Counted from the stretch's first letter, positions 8,388 to 17,084 are shown. The stretch is DNA of 64,000 bases from CAVVJA01 sp963779485 (GCA_963779485.1 CAVZYJ010000013.1:834796-898795), one strand, 5' to 3'. Notes: generated from the sequence alone by a model not told the origin. Numbers and translations are program-made.

Positions 8388-9457
8388 TGCTCCGTGCTCT
8401 CGCGTGCATAGGCAAGCGACTCGCCGTCCGCGAGCGGGAAGTGACACGCCGTCGCGTGTGTCGCTTCGTCGAGGAATCGCGGCTGCAGCGGAGGTGTCTG
8501 GATCTGGCAGATTGGCTGCGCCTTCGGGCACCGCGGATGAAACCGGCAGCCAGCCGGCGGACTTGTGGGCGAAGGCACCTCGCCCTTTAGCACGATCCGC
8601 TGGCGTGCGTCTGCCCGGTCCGGATCGGCGATCGGCTCGGCGGACAGCAACGCTCTCGTGTAGGGGTGGCGCGGGCGTTCGCTCAGCTCCTGCGATGGAG
8701 CGATTTCCACGACCTGGCCGAGGTACATCACCGCGACCCTGGTGCTGACGCGTTGCACGACGGCTAGGTCGTGCGCGATGAAGACGTAGGTCAGCGCGTA
8801 CTCGCCCTGCAGATCGATGAGCAGATTGATCACCTGCGCCTGGATCGAGACGTCGAGTGCGGACACCGGCTCGTCACAGATGATCAGCTTGGGTTGCAGA
8901 GCGAGGGCGCGGGCTACGCCGATGCGCTGTCGCTGCCCGCCGGAGAACTCGGCCGGGAATCGGTTGTAGTGCTCTGGGTTGAGTCCGACTTGCGCCATCA
9001 GCAACTGGACCGCCCGCTTGCGCTGCGCGCCGTCGGCGACGCCGTGCACCGCAAACGGGTCGCCAATGATCGAACCCACCCGCCGCCGCGGGTTCAGTGA
9101 TCCATAAGGGTCCTGGAAGATCATCTGCAGCTCGCGCCGGTATGGCCGTAGTTGCCGGCGGGTCAGCGTAGAGATGTCGTGGCCGTCGAAGATGACGCGG
9201 CCTGCAGTCAGGTCGTAAAGCCGGGCGATGCAGCGGGCCAAAGTGGACTTGCCGCAACCCGTCTCGCCGACGAGCCCGAGCGTCTCGCCGCGGCGCACGT
9301 CGAGGCTGACCTCATCGACCGCGTGCACCTCGGCGACGCTGCGCCGCAGCAGGCTGCCAGAAAGTACCGGAAAATGCTTGACGACTCCGTCGAGGCGGAC
9401 GAGCAGATCCGGGTCCGCAGGGCCGGGCGACCTTCCTCCTGCCTGGCTGCCGGTCAT
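8384..9457 (-). CDS. peptide ABC transporter ATP-binding protein (DppF/OppF type)
   Basis: A 357-residue ABC ATPase. Walker A is GETGCGKST, the signature is SGGQRQRIGVARALA, and Walker B ends LIICDEP. The C-terminal oligopeptide-ABC extension has a Cys-containing motif (CRFHPRCPKAQPIC), as in DppF/OppF. ATG 9457 overlaps the TGA of the upstream ATPase gene (ATGA), and its own TGA overlaps the ATG of the permease at 8387. It would form a heterodimer with the 9454-10512 product to power peptide import. Confidence 0.92.
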   Translation of the reverse strand: MTGSQAGGRSPGPADPDLLVRLDGVVKHFPVLSGSLLRRSVAEVHAVDEVSLDVRRGETLGLVGETGCGKSTLARCIARLYDLTAGRVIFDGHDISTLTRRQLRPYRRELQMIFQDPYGSLNPRRRVGSIIGDPFAVHGVADGAQRKRAVQLLMAQVGLNPEHYNRFPAEFSGGQRQRIGVARALALQPKLIICDEPVSALDVSIQAQVINLLIDLQGEYALTYVFIAHDLAVVQRVSTRVAVMYLGQVVEIAPSQELSERPRHPYTRALLSAEPIADPDRADARQRIVLKGEVPSPTSPPAGCRFHPRCPKAQPICQIQTPPLQPRFLDEATHATACHFPLADGESLAYARESTEQ

Positions 9458-10512
9458 GAGGCCGCTCGCCTGTCCGATGGGAGATTCGCTTTCCTGGGTC
9501 GGTGGCCGGTAGCCACGGCGCCTCGCGCAGCTTCGACGCCCAAACCCACCAGGTCGGCCGGCAGCCAGCAAGACGACCGATGCGCCGGGTCGCCAGCTAC
9601 GCGGCGCAATGGCGGTTCGTCGGTTAGGCAGCGAGTCATGACGTGCCGGCAGCGCGGGTGGAACGGGCAGCCGTCAGGCGGGTTGATAAGGCTCGGGGGC
9701 TGGCCTGGGATCGGACGCAGCCGCTGGCCGGCCTGCCCGGTCTCCGGCAACGACTCGAGCAGCCCGACGGTGTAGGGGTGGTGCGGCCGGTAGTAGAGAT
9801 CACGGCGCGGGGCATATTCCATGACCTTGCCGGCGTACATGACCAAGACTTCGTCGGCGATTCCGGCAACGACACCCAGGTCATGGGTGATCAAGATGAC
9901 GGCAATGCCGAAGTCCTGCTGTAACCGCTGGATCAGCTCCAGGATCTGCGCCTGGACGGTCACGTCCAACGCTGTCGTCGGCTCGTCGGCGATGAGCAAC
10001 CTCGGATTCAGCGCGAGCGCCATCGCGATCATCGCGCGTTGGCGCATTCCGCCGGAGAACTGGTGCGGGTAGTCGCGCACCCGCTGCTCTGGCTGCGGTA
10101 TGCCGACCAGGCCGAGCAGCTCGACGGCACGATCCTGGGCCGCCTGGCGGGTGCAGCTGCGGTGGGCTCGGATCATCTCCGCGATCTGCCAGCCGATCCG
10201 GTAGTAGGGATGCAAGCTGGAGAGTGGGTCCTGGAAGATCATCCCGATCTCGGCGCCGCGTACTGCCCGTAGCTCCGCCGGCCCCATCGTCAGCAGGTCC
10301 TGTCCGTCGAACATGGCCTGGCCGCGGATTCGCGCGCCCCGGGTCAACCCGACGATCGTCTGTGTCGCCACGCTCTTGCCGGATCCGGACTCGCCCACCA
10401 CGCCGAGGGTCTGGCCCTCGTCGACGGCAAAGGACAGCCCACGAACCGCGTCCACCATGCCGTCCTCGGTCGGGAACGACACGCTCAGCGAGCTGACCTC
10501 CAAGAGTTTCAT
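9454..10512 (-). CDS. peptide ABC transporter ATP-binding protein (DppD/OppD type)
   Basis: A 352-residue ABC ATPase. Walker A is GESGSGKSV, the signature is SGGMRQRAMIAMALA, and Walker B is LLIADEPTTALD. The C-terminal extension (CPFHPRCRHVMTRC) matches the oligopeptide/dipeptide family. ATG 10512 is chosen because family N-termini begin MxLLEVxxLxVxF. It follows the binding-protein gene after a 61-bp spacer holding a strong hairpin, so its expression may be lower than that of the binding protein. Confidence 0.92.
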   Translation of the reverse strand: MKLLEVSSLSVSFPTEDGMVDAVRGLSFAVDEGQTLGVVGESGSGKSVATQTIVGLTRGARIRGQAMFDGQDLLTMGPAELRAVRGAEIGMIFQDPLSSLHPYYRIGWQIAEMIRAHRSCTRQAAQDRAVELLGLVGIPQPEQRVRDYPHQFSGGMRQRAMIAMALALNPRLLIADEPTTALDVTVQAQILELIQRLQQDFGIAVILITHDLGVVAGIADEVLVMYAGKVMEYAPRRDLYYRPHHPYTVGLLESLPETGQAGQRLRPIPGQPPSLINPPDGCPFHPRCRHVMTRCLTDEPPLRRVAGDPAHRSSCWLPADLVGLGVEAARGAVATGHRPRKANLPSDRRAAS

Positions 10513-10529
10513 GACCGCACCTTCTGGTA

Positions 10530-10565
10530 CCGCCTGCCAGCTGCCCACGCAGCTACGGCAGGCGG
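10530..10565 (-). terminator. intercistronic hairpin between binding-protein and ATPase genes
   Basis: CCGCCTGCC (10530-10538) pairs perfectly with GGCAGGCGG (10557-10565). The loop contains a further AGCTG/CAGCT pairing, giving about 14 base pairs with a 2-base bulge and a 6-base loop. There is no T tract, so on the minus strand this is more likely an mRNA-stabilising or attenuating hairpin after the binding-protein gene than a full terminator. Such hairpins after solute-binding-protein genes are well known. Confidence 0.6.
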
Positions 10566-10573
10566 GCCCGACT

Positions 10574-12382
10574 TCAGCTACCGGAGAGCCACACGTTGGT
10601 TACGTCGCAGTTCTCGTTGAAGAAGTTGAAGATGCAGTTCTGCACCCGCGAGGAGTGGTAGACGGCAACCTTCTGCGCGCCCAGCGGGACGATCACCGCA
10701 TCCTGCATGGCCAGCTTGGCCGCGTCCTGCCAGTCCTTCGTGGCATCGGCGACGCTGGACGCCGAGAGTGCCTTGTCGATCAGGGCGTTCATCGCTGGGC
10801 TGTTGTAGTCGCCGTAGTCCGTCGATCCCGGTCCGTAACCTCGTCCGTCGAATAGCGGTTCGATCACCGAACGGCCGTTGTTGCCAAGCCAGTCGGGTAT
10901 CCAGCCCGCCTCGGCAATGTCCCACGCGCCGGTCTTGGTCGCAGTGGGGTTCTGCAGGTACTGGGTGTAGAAGTTGTTCGCCGGCGTCACGGCGATCAGC
11001 TGCACGTTGAAGCCGGCAGCCTTCAGTGCGGCCTGGTCGGTCTGCGCCACCTGCGGGTGCACGGTCGTGGTGCGATAGGGCAGCTTCAACGTGATCTGGC
11101 CGGGAGCGTAACCAGCCTGGGCGAGCAGCTGCTTGGCCTTCGCCGGATCACCGTTGTCGTTGGGCGTCGGGTACGGGTTGTAGCCAGAGACGTTGCCGAT
11201 ACTGCCCGGAGGGATGACCTGGTCGAGTGGCTTGGAGATCAGCGCGCCACCGTAGACCTGCGATACGGCGGTCTTGTTGAACGCATACTCGAGTGCTTCA
11301 CGCACCTTGACGTTCTGCAACGCGCCATGGTTGTTCGGGCTTTGCAGGTTGATCGCGATGTACGGGTTGATCGTGATGAAGTTGTCCCCCGACGGTCCGA
11401 TCACCAAACCGGAGTCGTGGCTGGCGTTGAGCGCGGCCAGCTGGGCAGTGGGCACGTTCTGATCCCAGTCCATGTCTTGCGTGCCGGCCTGGATCTGCTG
11501 TTGGGTGCCCTGCTCGTTGCCGCCTTCGGTGATCTGGATCGCGTTCACGTACGCCTTACGAATCGGGTCGCTGGACGCCTGCCAGGCCGGGTTACGCGCC
11601 AGTGTTATGGACTTGCTCGGCTGGTATTGGGTAATCGCGTAGGGACCGTCGGATATCGTGTGCTGCGCTTGTTGCGCGCTGCCCGGGATGTAGTTCAGGT
11701 ACTCAACCGGAGCCGGCGACGAGAACGGCAGCGACAGGATATTCACGAAGTCCGATGCCGGCTGGGTAAGGGTGATCTGCAGGGTCGTGGCGTCAACGGC
11801 TTTCAGCCCTGAGACGTTGTGGGAGTTGATGTAGTCCTTGATTGCGGCAGCGCTCTTGGCGTCCACCTGCGCGAACCCGTCGCAGTAGCTCTTCATGCCG
11901 GCGATCGTGGCTGTGAAGTACCCAGGCGCGCCGGTCGGCTGGGCGGGGTTGCACAGCCGTTTGAACCCGAGCACTGCGTCGGCCGCGGTCACCTGCCGCG
12001 CTGGGCTGGTGTCCCACATGGCGCCGTTGCGGATGTGAATGACATAAGTCTTTCCACCGTTGGAGATGCTCGGCATTCCGGTCGCCAGATCAGGCACCGG
12101 AGTGATCTGGTCCTGGAAGCTTGCGGTGGTCGGGTAGGTATACAGCTGGCGGGTGAATGCCCGCATGAGCGTGTACGTCACGTCGTAATAGCCGTCGGCG
12201 GTGTCCATATAGTCGACGTCACCCTCGCCGTACAGCCGCAAGGTGCCACCCTTGACCGGCTGCGCCGATGGCGAGGTGGTGGCCCCCGTCGACGAACTCC
12301 CACTGCTGCACGCGGTCAGTCCGAGTAGTCCGACGGCCGCGAGACTGAGTACCGCGCATAGGCGATGGTGCCGCTGCGGCAT
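10574..12382 (-). CDS. ABC transporter substrate-binding lipoprotein, family 5 (peptide/nickel type)
   Basis: A 602-residue solute-binding protein, first gene of the operon. It has a lipoprotein signal peptide (RRHHRL-like basic start, hydrophobic core, lipobox LTAC at about residues 19-22) followed by a Ser/Thr-rich linker. The body has the SBP family 5 pattern, including ITPVPDLATGMPSISNGGK and VIHIRNGAMWDTSPARQVT. It would sit tethered outside the membrane and deliver ligand to the two permeases. ATG 12382 has AGGGG upstream; a longer frame to 12472 would hide the signal peptide. The ligand cannot be read from the sequence. Confidence 0.9.
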   Translation of the reverse strand: MPQRHHRLCAVLSLAAVGLLGLTACSSGSSSTGATTSPSAQPVKGGTLRLYGEGDVDYMDTADGYYDVTYTLMRAFTRQLYTYPTTASFQDQITPVPDLATGMPSISNGGKTYVIHIRNGAMWDTSPARQVTAADAVLGFKRLCNPAQPTGAPGYFTATIAGMKSYCDGFAQVDAKSAAAIKDYINSHNVSGLKAVDATTLQITLTQPASDFVNILSLPFSSPAPVEYLNYIPGSAQQAQHTISDGPYAITQYQPSKSITLARNPAWQASSDPIRKAYVNAIQITEGGNEQGTQQQIQAGTQDMDWDQNVPTAQLAALNASHDSGLVIGPSGDNFITINPYIAINLQSPNNHGALQNVKVREALEYAFNKTAVSQVYGGALISKPLDQVIPPGSIGNVSGYNPYPTPNDNGDPAKAKQLLAQAGYAPGQITLKLPYRTTTVHPQVAQTDQAALKAAGFNVQLIAVTPANNFYTQYLQNPTATKTGAWDIAEAGWIPDWLGNNGRSVIEPLFDGRGYGPGSTDYGDYNSPAMNALIDKALSASSVADATKDWQDAAKLAMQDAVIVPLGAQKVAVYHSSRVQNCIFNFFNENCDVTNVWLSGS

Positions 12383-12760
12383 GACCTGCCCCTTTCTCGA
12401 TGTCCTCAGGGTCGCGAGGACTGGCCACCGCCGGGGCGAGGAACCTCGGCGGGCGGGGGCGGTCGTGGTCACCCGCGATGACGGGGCCGTGGGGCCGTCT
12501 CTCGCTAGCCAGGCTTACGCAAGTTCGCCATTCACGTTACGAGGCAAAACTATCGGGTCGCGATACGTTTCCGTGACTCTTATGTCCCGCGCACGTTGAG
12601 GATCGCTTGTGAGGGTGCGATGGTCCGGGCCCAGCGGTCGCGAGGAGGTCGGCCTGGTCGGGTGCCATATCGTCGGGCTCATATCACCAACATGGACTTG
12701 ACGGACGTGTCGTCTAGCGCCACGCAGAGTCGGCGATCTACACGGGCGATCTACGCGGTG
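12383..12760. other. 378-bp intergenic region upstream of the peptide ABC operon
   Basis: No convincing gene is seen. The right half must hold the promoter of the minus-strand ABC operon, but no clear -35/-10 pair stands out. The part near 12740-12760 is the 3' flank of the second ligD gene and shows no terminator hairpin. I see no repeat or RNA structure here. Confidence 0.5.
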
Positions 12761-13825
12761 TCAGTCGAGCTGTTGCGGCTCGACCTCATCGTCCGTCGCA
12801 GGCACGGCCTCCCAGTTCGCCTTGTTCATGCGCGACGGCTGGACGCGCGGCGGCTCCCCCGGCATCTTCGGGAAGTTCGGCGGATACGGCGCGTCGCCCA
12901 GGCCGCGGTCCCGCTCGTCCCGATCGGCCCACGCCAACAGCGGTTCGATCGACCACACGGCCTCGTCGATGCCACCGTGCACATCGCCATAGCGGGCAAA
13001 CCGCTCCGGCATGGTGGCGATCGTGAAGTCCTCGGTCTCCACGTCCGGCAGCTCCAACCAGGTCACCGGCGCCGACACCGGCCCCCACGACTTGCCTCGC
13101 GCCGAGTAGGCGCTGGCGATTGTCCGATCGCGGGCGTTCTGGTTGTAGTCGACGAAGATGGCGCGGGTGCGCTCCTCCTTCCACCATGCCGTGGTGACCA
13201 GATCCGGCGCCCGTCGTTCGACCTCCCGGGCGAGGGCGAGTGCGGCGCGCCGCACCTCCCGGAACCCGAATGTCGGCTCGATCCGAACGTAGACGTGGAT
13301 GCCCCGCGACCCCGACGTCTTGGGCCAGCCGACGGCACCCAGGTCGTCAAGCGTCTCGTGTACGACGGCGGCGACCTGCTTGGCCTCGGCCAGACCAGTG
13401 CCGGGCTGCGGGTCCAGGTCGATACGCAGCTCGTCGGGATGCTCGGTGTCCCCGCGACGGGAGTGCCACGGATGGAACTCGACCGTGGACATCTGCACCG
13501 CCCACACGACACTCGCGAGTTCGGTCACGCACAATTCCTGAGCCGAGCGGCCGGACGGGAACTGGACCTCGGCCGTCTGCACCCAGTCCGGAGCACCTTT
13601 CGGCAGCCGCTTCTGGTAGATCTTTTCGCCGTCCACCCCGTCCGGATAGCGATGCATCATGCACGGCCGGTCGCGCAGCGCCCGCACGATGCCGTCGCCG
13701 ACCGCCATGTAGTAGTGCACGAGATCGAGCTTGGTCTCGCCCCGCGTGCTGAAGTACACCCGGTCGGGGTTGCTGACGCGCACGACTCGGTCGCCCACCT
13801 CGACGTCGGTGTAAGGGGACGCCAT
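12761..13825 (-). CDS. ligD: LigD-type polymerase/primase domain protein (NHEJ), copy 2
   Basis: A 354-residue stand-alone LigD polymerase domain. The N-terminus contains VGDRVVRVSNPDRVYF, the metal-binding motif RIDLDPQPGTG is at about residue 137, and SGSRGIHVYV at about residue 170 corresponds to the SGxKGxH motif, here with Arg in place of Lys. The C-terminus is an extended tail rich in Pro and charged residues. ATG 13825 is chosen; a longer upstream frame would run into the divergent gene at 13867. It is only distantly similar to the copy at 1301-2287, so the two belong to different subgroups. Confidence 0.88.
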   Translation of the reverse strand: MASPYTDVEVGDRVVRVSNPDRVYFSTRGETKLDLVHYYMAVGDGIVRALRDRPCMMHRYPDGVDGEKIYQKRLPKGAPDWVQTAEVQFPSGRSAQELCVTELASVVWAVQMSTVEFHPWHSRRGDTEHPDELRIDLDPQPGTGLAEAKQVAAVVHETLDDLGAVGWPKTSGSRGIHVYVRIEPTFGFREVRRAALALAREVERRAPDLVTTAWWKEERTRAIFVDYNQNARDRTIASAYSARGKSWGPVSAPVTWLELPDVETEDFTIATMPERFARYGDVHGGIDEAVWSIEPLLAWADRDERDRGLGDAPYPPNFPKMPGEPPRVQPSRMNKANWEAVPATDDEVEPQQLD

Positions 13826-13866
13826 GGACGCGACGGTAGCCCCCGACACCGGCCTACGCTGGGCTA

Positions 13867-14118
13867 GTGCGTGCCGACGAATGGACTCACGAGGAGCCCG
13901 AGGAGCCACGACGGGTTCCGGAACCCGACTTCGCCTGGGGCCGCACGGCCAATCCGAACACCGCCGACGGCGAACTGCAGAACATGGCCGCCTTCGGTGG
14001 CGGCCTGAGCCGGCTGTCCGGTCCGCGGCGTATCGCGGCCGTCGTTATCGTGTGGCTCATCCTGACCGGCTTCGCGGTCGCGGTCGCCTACGGCGTGATC
14101 GGCATCGTTCGGCTCTGA
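13867..14118 (+). CDS. small single-pass membrane protein, unknown function
   Basis: An 83-residue protein starting with GTG 13867, divergent from ligD copy 2 (41 bp between starts). Residues 1-50 are charged and Pro-rich (EEPEEPRRVPEPDFAWG); residues about 55-80 form one transmembrane helix (IAAVVIVWLILTGFAVAVAY). Its last 31 bp overlap the convergent DJ-1/PfpI gene. Small proteins of this shape are common next to ligD-like genes in actinobacteria, but no function is known to me. Confidence 0.65.
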   Translation: MRADEWTHEEPEEPRRVPEPDFAWGRTANPNTADGELQNMAAFGGGLSRLSGPRRIAAVVIVWLILTGFAVAVAYGVIGIVRL

Positions 14119-14756
14119 TCGAGCACGAGGCGCGGATCGACTGGCCGCACGGCCGAGGCCGACGGCCCGAACGCGACCTGGCCGATCCGATCTCGCTCGA
14201 TCTCGGTCGCGACCTCCTCGGCGATGTGCGGGCCGACCTCTCGTTCCACCAGCCAGAGGGCCAGATCCAGACCGGCCGTGACGCCGGCCGACGTTATGAC
14301 GTTGCCGTCATCGACGACGCGCGCGTCGATGACGTGAGCTCCGTAGGCCGGCAGCTGATCGAGCGCGCTGTGATGTGTTGTCGCAGGGCGCCCACGCAAC
14401 AGGCCAGCCTCGGCCAGCAGCATCGCGCCCGTGCACACCGAGGCTAGCCACCGGAGGTTCGGCGCCAGGGCTGCGAGCCGGGCGGGCAGTATGCCGCGCC
14501 GTGCTTCGTGCCATGCCCCGGCGGGTGAACGGTCGTTCCAGCCGCCACCGGGGACGACGACCGCGTCGGGGTCGCCGAGCGTGCGGCTGACCGCCACCAC
14601 GGTCCCGTGCGATCCGCGCACCTCGCCGGCTCGATGGGCTGCGACCAGCTCCACCTCGAAGGGCGCCCCGCCGCGGGCCGCATTGGCAAAGATCTCGTAG
14701 GGGCCGATCGCATCGATCTCGTCGAAACCGTCGTAGAGCAGCACTTCGATCCGCAT
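14088..14756 (-). CDS. DJ-1/PfpI family protein
   Basis: A 222-residue class I glutamine-amidotransferase-like protein. The start RIEVLLYDGFDEIDAIGPYE is typical of the DJ-1/PfpI group related to the N-terminal domain of AraC-type GATase-1 regulators. The nucleophile elbow is WLASVCTGAMLLAEAG, with Cys at about residue 108. There is no AraC DNA-binding domain, so it is a stand-alone enzyme-like protein, possibly an isonitrile hydratase or related hydrolase. The 3' end overlaps the gene at 13867-14118 by 31 bp. Confidence 0.8.
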   Translation of the reverse strand: MRIEVLLYDGFDEIDAIGPYEIFANAARGGAPFEVELVAAHRAGEVRGSHGTVVAVSRTLGDPDAVVVPGGGWNDRSPAGAWHEARRGILPARLAALAPNLRWLASVCTGAMLLAEAGLLRGRPATTHHSALDQLPAYGAHVIDARVVDDGNVITSAGVTAGLDLALWLVEREVGPHIAEEVATEIERDRIGQVAFGPSASAVRPVDPRLVLDQSRTMPITP

Positions 14757-14843
14757 GCGGCAATCATCGTCATCAGTTACCGACTACGAACAGACTGCTC
14801 ACCGACCTGTGCCGTCCGAATCCGGCCACGTACCGTCGATGTT

Positions 14844-15275
14844 ATGACGCAGACCGACCGGGCCAACGTAGTGAAGACTGATGCGCAATGGCGCGCCGAA
14901 CTGTCGCCCGAGGAGTACGCCGTTCTCCGGAAGGCGGCCACCGAACGACCGTTCACCGGCGAGTACACCGACAACAAGCGAATCGGCGTGTATCGCTGCC
15001 GGGCCTGCGGAGCCGAACTGTTCCGGAGCGAGGCGAAATTCGATTCGCATTGCGGCTGGCCGAGTTTCTTCACCCCGCTCGCCGGCGATCGGGTCATCGA
15101 GCGCGTTGACAGGAGTCTGGGCACGCGGCGCGTCGAGGTCATCTGTGCCAACTGCCACAGTCACCTCGGGCACGTGTTCGAGGGTGAGGGTTACGGCACT
15201 CCCACCGACCTGCGCTACTGCATCAACTCGGTCGCGCTGACCTTCGAGGAACTAGCACCGGCTGAACCTGAGTAA
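14844..15275 (+). CDS. msrB: peptide-methionine (R)-S-oxide reductase MsrB
   Basis: A 143-residue MsrB, repairing the R epimer of methionine sulfoxide in proteins in the cytoplasm. The zinc-site cysteine pairs CRAC (about 53-56) and CANC (about 102-105) are present, with HCGWPSFF between them. The catalytic Cys is in LRYCINSVAL near the C-terminus. ATG 14844 is chosen to match the family length of about 140; an upstream extension would run into the divergent DJ-1 gene. Confidence 0.93.
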   Translation: MTQTDRANVVKTDAQWRAELSPEEYAVLRKAATERPFTGEYTDNKRIGVYRCRACGAELFRSEAKFDSHCGWPSFFTPLAGDRVIERVDRSLGTRRVEVICANCHSHLGHVFEGEGYGTPTDLRYCINSVALTFEELAPAEPE

Positions 15276-15310
15276 GGGCGCCAGGCCGGGTAGCCGTTTA
15301 CGGTGAGAGC

Positions 15311-16948
15311 ATGTTGCTGCCTGGTCAACGACCGCCCGTGCTGCTCGAGCTCGACCTCACCGAGCTTCCTGTCGAGCCCGGCGTGGACGACCCGCTCGCT
15401 CGATTCCGCGCGCGCGGCCGTCAACAGCTGCGGCCCACGCTACGCGCGCTGCACGAGGCGGCCGCCGACCGTCACGTTCTCGGCCTGATCGCGAAGGTGG
15501 GTTCGGGCCTGCCGTGGGCGATCATGCAAGAACTGCGCCTCGGGGTCCGAGCCTTCACCGCGAGTGGCAAGCCCACGCTGGCCTGGGCGGACAGTTTCGG
15601 CGAGGACTCCGGCGGGATGGCCGGGTACGTGCTCGCGACCAGCTTCGACGAGATCTGGCTGCAACCGGGCGGCGGGCTGGGCCTGCTCGGGGTCGGAGTC
15701 GAGACGACTTTCGTCCGGGGCGCGCTCGACCGGCTGGGGATCGAGCCGCAGCTCGAGCAGCGATATGAATTCAAGAACGCGGCTGACCGGCTCCTGCGTA
15801 CCGAATTCACCGAGGCTCACCGGACCGCCCTCGATCGGCTCGCCGAGTCGGTCTTTACCGACGCCGTCGGGGCGATCGCCGACGGGCGAGGCCTGGACGT
15901 GGCCCGCGTCCGGGAGCTCGCCGATACCGGCCCCCGTACGGCGGACGAGGCGCGGGAGGCGGGCCTGGTCGACCGGCTCGGGTATCGGGACGAGGCGTAT
16001 GCCGCCCTGCAGGCGCGGGTCGCTGCCGATGCCGACCTGCTGTTTGCCGACCGCTGGCGACCGCGCCGCCGGCCGCATTTCTTGACCCGTCGGCGCCCCC
16101 ACCTCGCCCTCGTCGAGGCACGCGGCGTGATCGTCTCCGGACGCACCCGCCGAGGCGCGACCGGAAGGCAGGTCGGCGCTGATTCGATCGGGACCGCGCT
16201 GCGTGCGGCAGCGGAGGACGACCACGTCGCCGCCGTCGTCCTGCACATCGACTCGCCCGGCGGCTCGGCCGTCGCGTCCGACACGATCTGGCGCGAGGTC
16301 AGCCGGGTCCGCGAGGTCGGCAAACCGGTCGTGGTGTCCATGGGGGAAACCGCCGCGTCCGGCGGGTATTTCATCGCCTGCCCGGCCGATGTCATCGTGG
16401 CGCTGCCCGCGACGCTGACCGGATCGATCGGCGTGTTCGGCGGCAAGGTGGTGGTGCGTGAGCTGTTCGATCGGGTCGGGCTGACCACCGGGATGATCTC
16501 CCACGGCGCGCGGTCGCTGATGTTCTCCTCCCGGCGCGGATTCAGCGACGACGAGCGCGAGCGCCTGGCCGCCACGATCGACGCCATCTATGACGACTTC
16601 GTGGCCAAGGTCGCGCAAGGGCGGGACCGCTCGATCGCCGAGATAGAGAGCATCGCCCGGGGGCGGGTGTGGACCGGACGGGACGCCCTCGATATCGGGC
16701 TCGTCGACGAACTCGGCGGCCTGCGCGACGCCGTGCGGATTGCCCGCGCCCGCGCCGATCTGCCCGCCGACGCACCCGTGCGGCCCGCCGTACACCTGTC
16801 ACCGTGGGCCCGGCTGGGCCGCCCCAAGAACAGCGAGGACCCGCGAGCGGCGCGCAGCGCGATGCTGCCGAGCGCCGCCGACATCATGACCACGCTGGGC
16901 CTGCCGACGACGTCCGCCCTCCGCATGCCGCCGATCACGCTTCGCTGA
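15311..16948 (+). CDS. sppA: signal peptide peptidase SppA (67K type), S49 family
   Basis: A 545-residue protein with two tandem S49 domains, as in the long form of SppA, which cleaves remnant signal peptides at the membrane. The N-terminal domain holds the candidate general-base lysine in RYEFKNAADRL (about residue 155), and the C-terminal domain the nucleophile serine in GETAASGGYFIAC (about residue 352). The C-terminal domain also has GSIGVFGGKVVVRELFDRVG. No strong N-terminal signal anchor is visible, unlike E. coli SppA. A palindromic repeat lies about 45 bp after the stop. Confidence 0.88.
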   Translation: MLLPGQRPPVLLELDLTELPVEPGVDDPLARFRARGRQQLRPTLRALHEAAADRHVLGLIAKVGSGLPWAIMQELRLGVRAFTASGKPTLAWADSFGEDSGGMAGYVLATSFDEIWLQPGGGLGLLGVGVETTFVRGALDRLGIEPQLEQRYEFKNAADRLLRTEFTEAHRTALDRLAESVFTDAVGAIADGRGLDVARVRELADTGPRTADEAREAGLVDRLGYRDEAYAALQARVAADADLLFADRWRPRRRPHFLTRRRPHLALVEARGVIVSGRTRRGATGRQVGADSIGTALRAAAEDDHVAAVVLHIDSPGGSAVASDTIWREVSRVREVGKPVVVSMGETAASGGYFIACPADVIVALPATLTGSIGVFGGKVVVRELFDRVGLTTGMISHGARSLMFSSRRGFSDDERERLAATIDAIYDDFVAKVAQGRDRSIAEIESIARGRVWTGRDALDIGLVDELGGLRDAVRIARARADLPADAPVRPAVHLSPWARLGRPKNSEDPRAARSAMLPSAADIMTTLGLPTTSALRMPPITLR

Positions 16949-16991
16949 CGCGCGATCCTCGCCGGTCTCGTCGGTCTCGTCGATCTACGAG

Positions 16992-17038
16992 GTGATCTTT
17001 GACTTATCGTCGCCCCACGGCAGTAAGTCCAAGATCAC
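16992..17038. repeat. palindromic intergenic repeat, copy A
   Basis: The 15-base left arm (16992-17006) pairs with the right arm (17024-17038) with one mismatch, around a 17-base loop. The core GACTTATCGTCG and the right arm AAGTCCAAGATCAC recur, in inverted orientation, at 42217-42265, with the loop also conserved. It sits between sppA and the convergent hemQ end, so it could act as a bidirectional terminator. Confidence 0.75.
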
Positions 17039-17084
17039 GAACCGTGGGGGTTGGCGCCTGGCGGGGCGGGCAGGGCGACACCCG

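Noticed and set aside
12596..13867. Long open frame (about 420 codons) on the plus strand, antisense to ligD copy 2
   Set aside because: It is the GC-rich shadow of a clearly recognisable gene; its translation is Arg/Pro/His-rich with no domain.
15440..16795. Long minus-strand frame inside sppA
   Set aside because: Shadow frame of sppA; no start signal and no recognisable domain.
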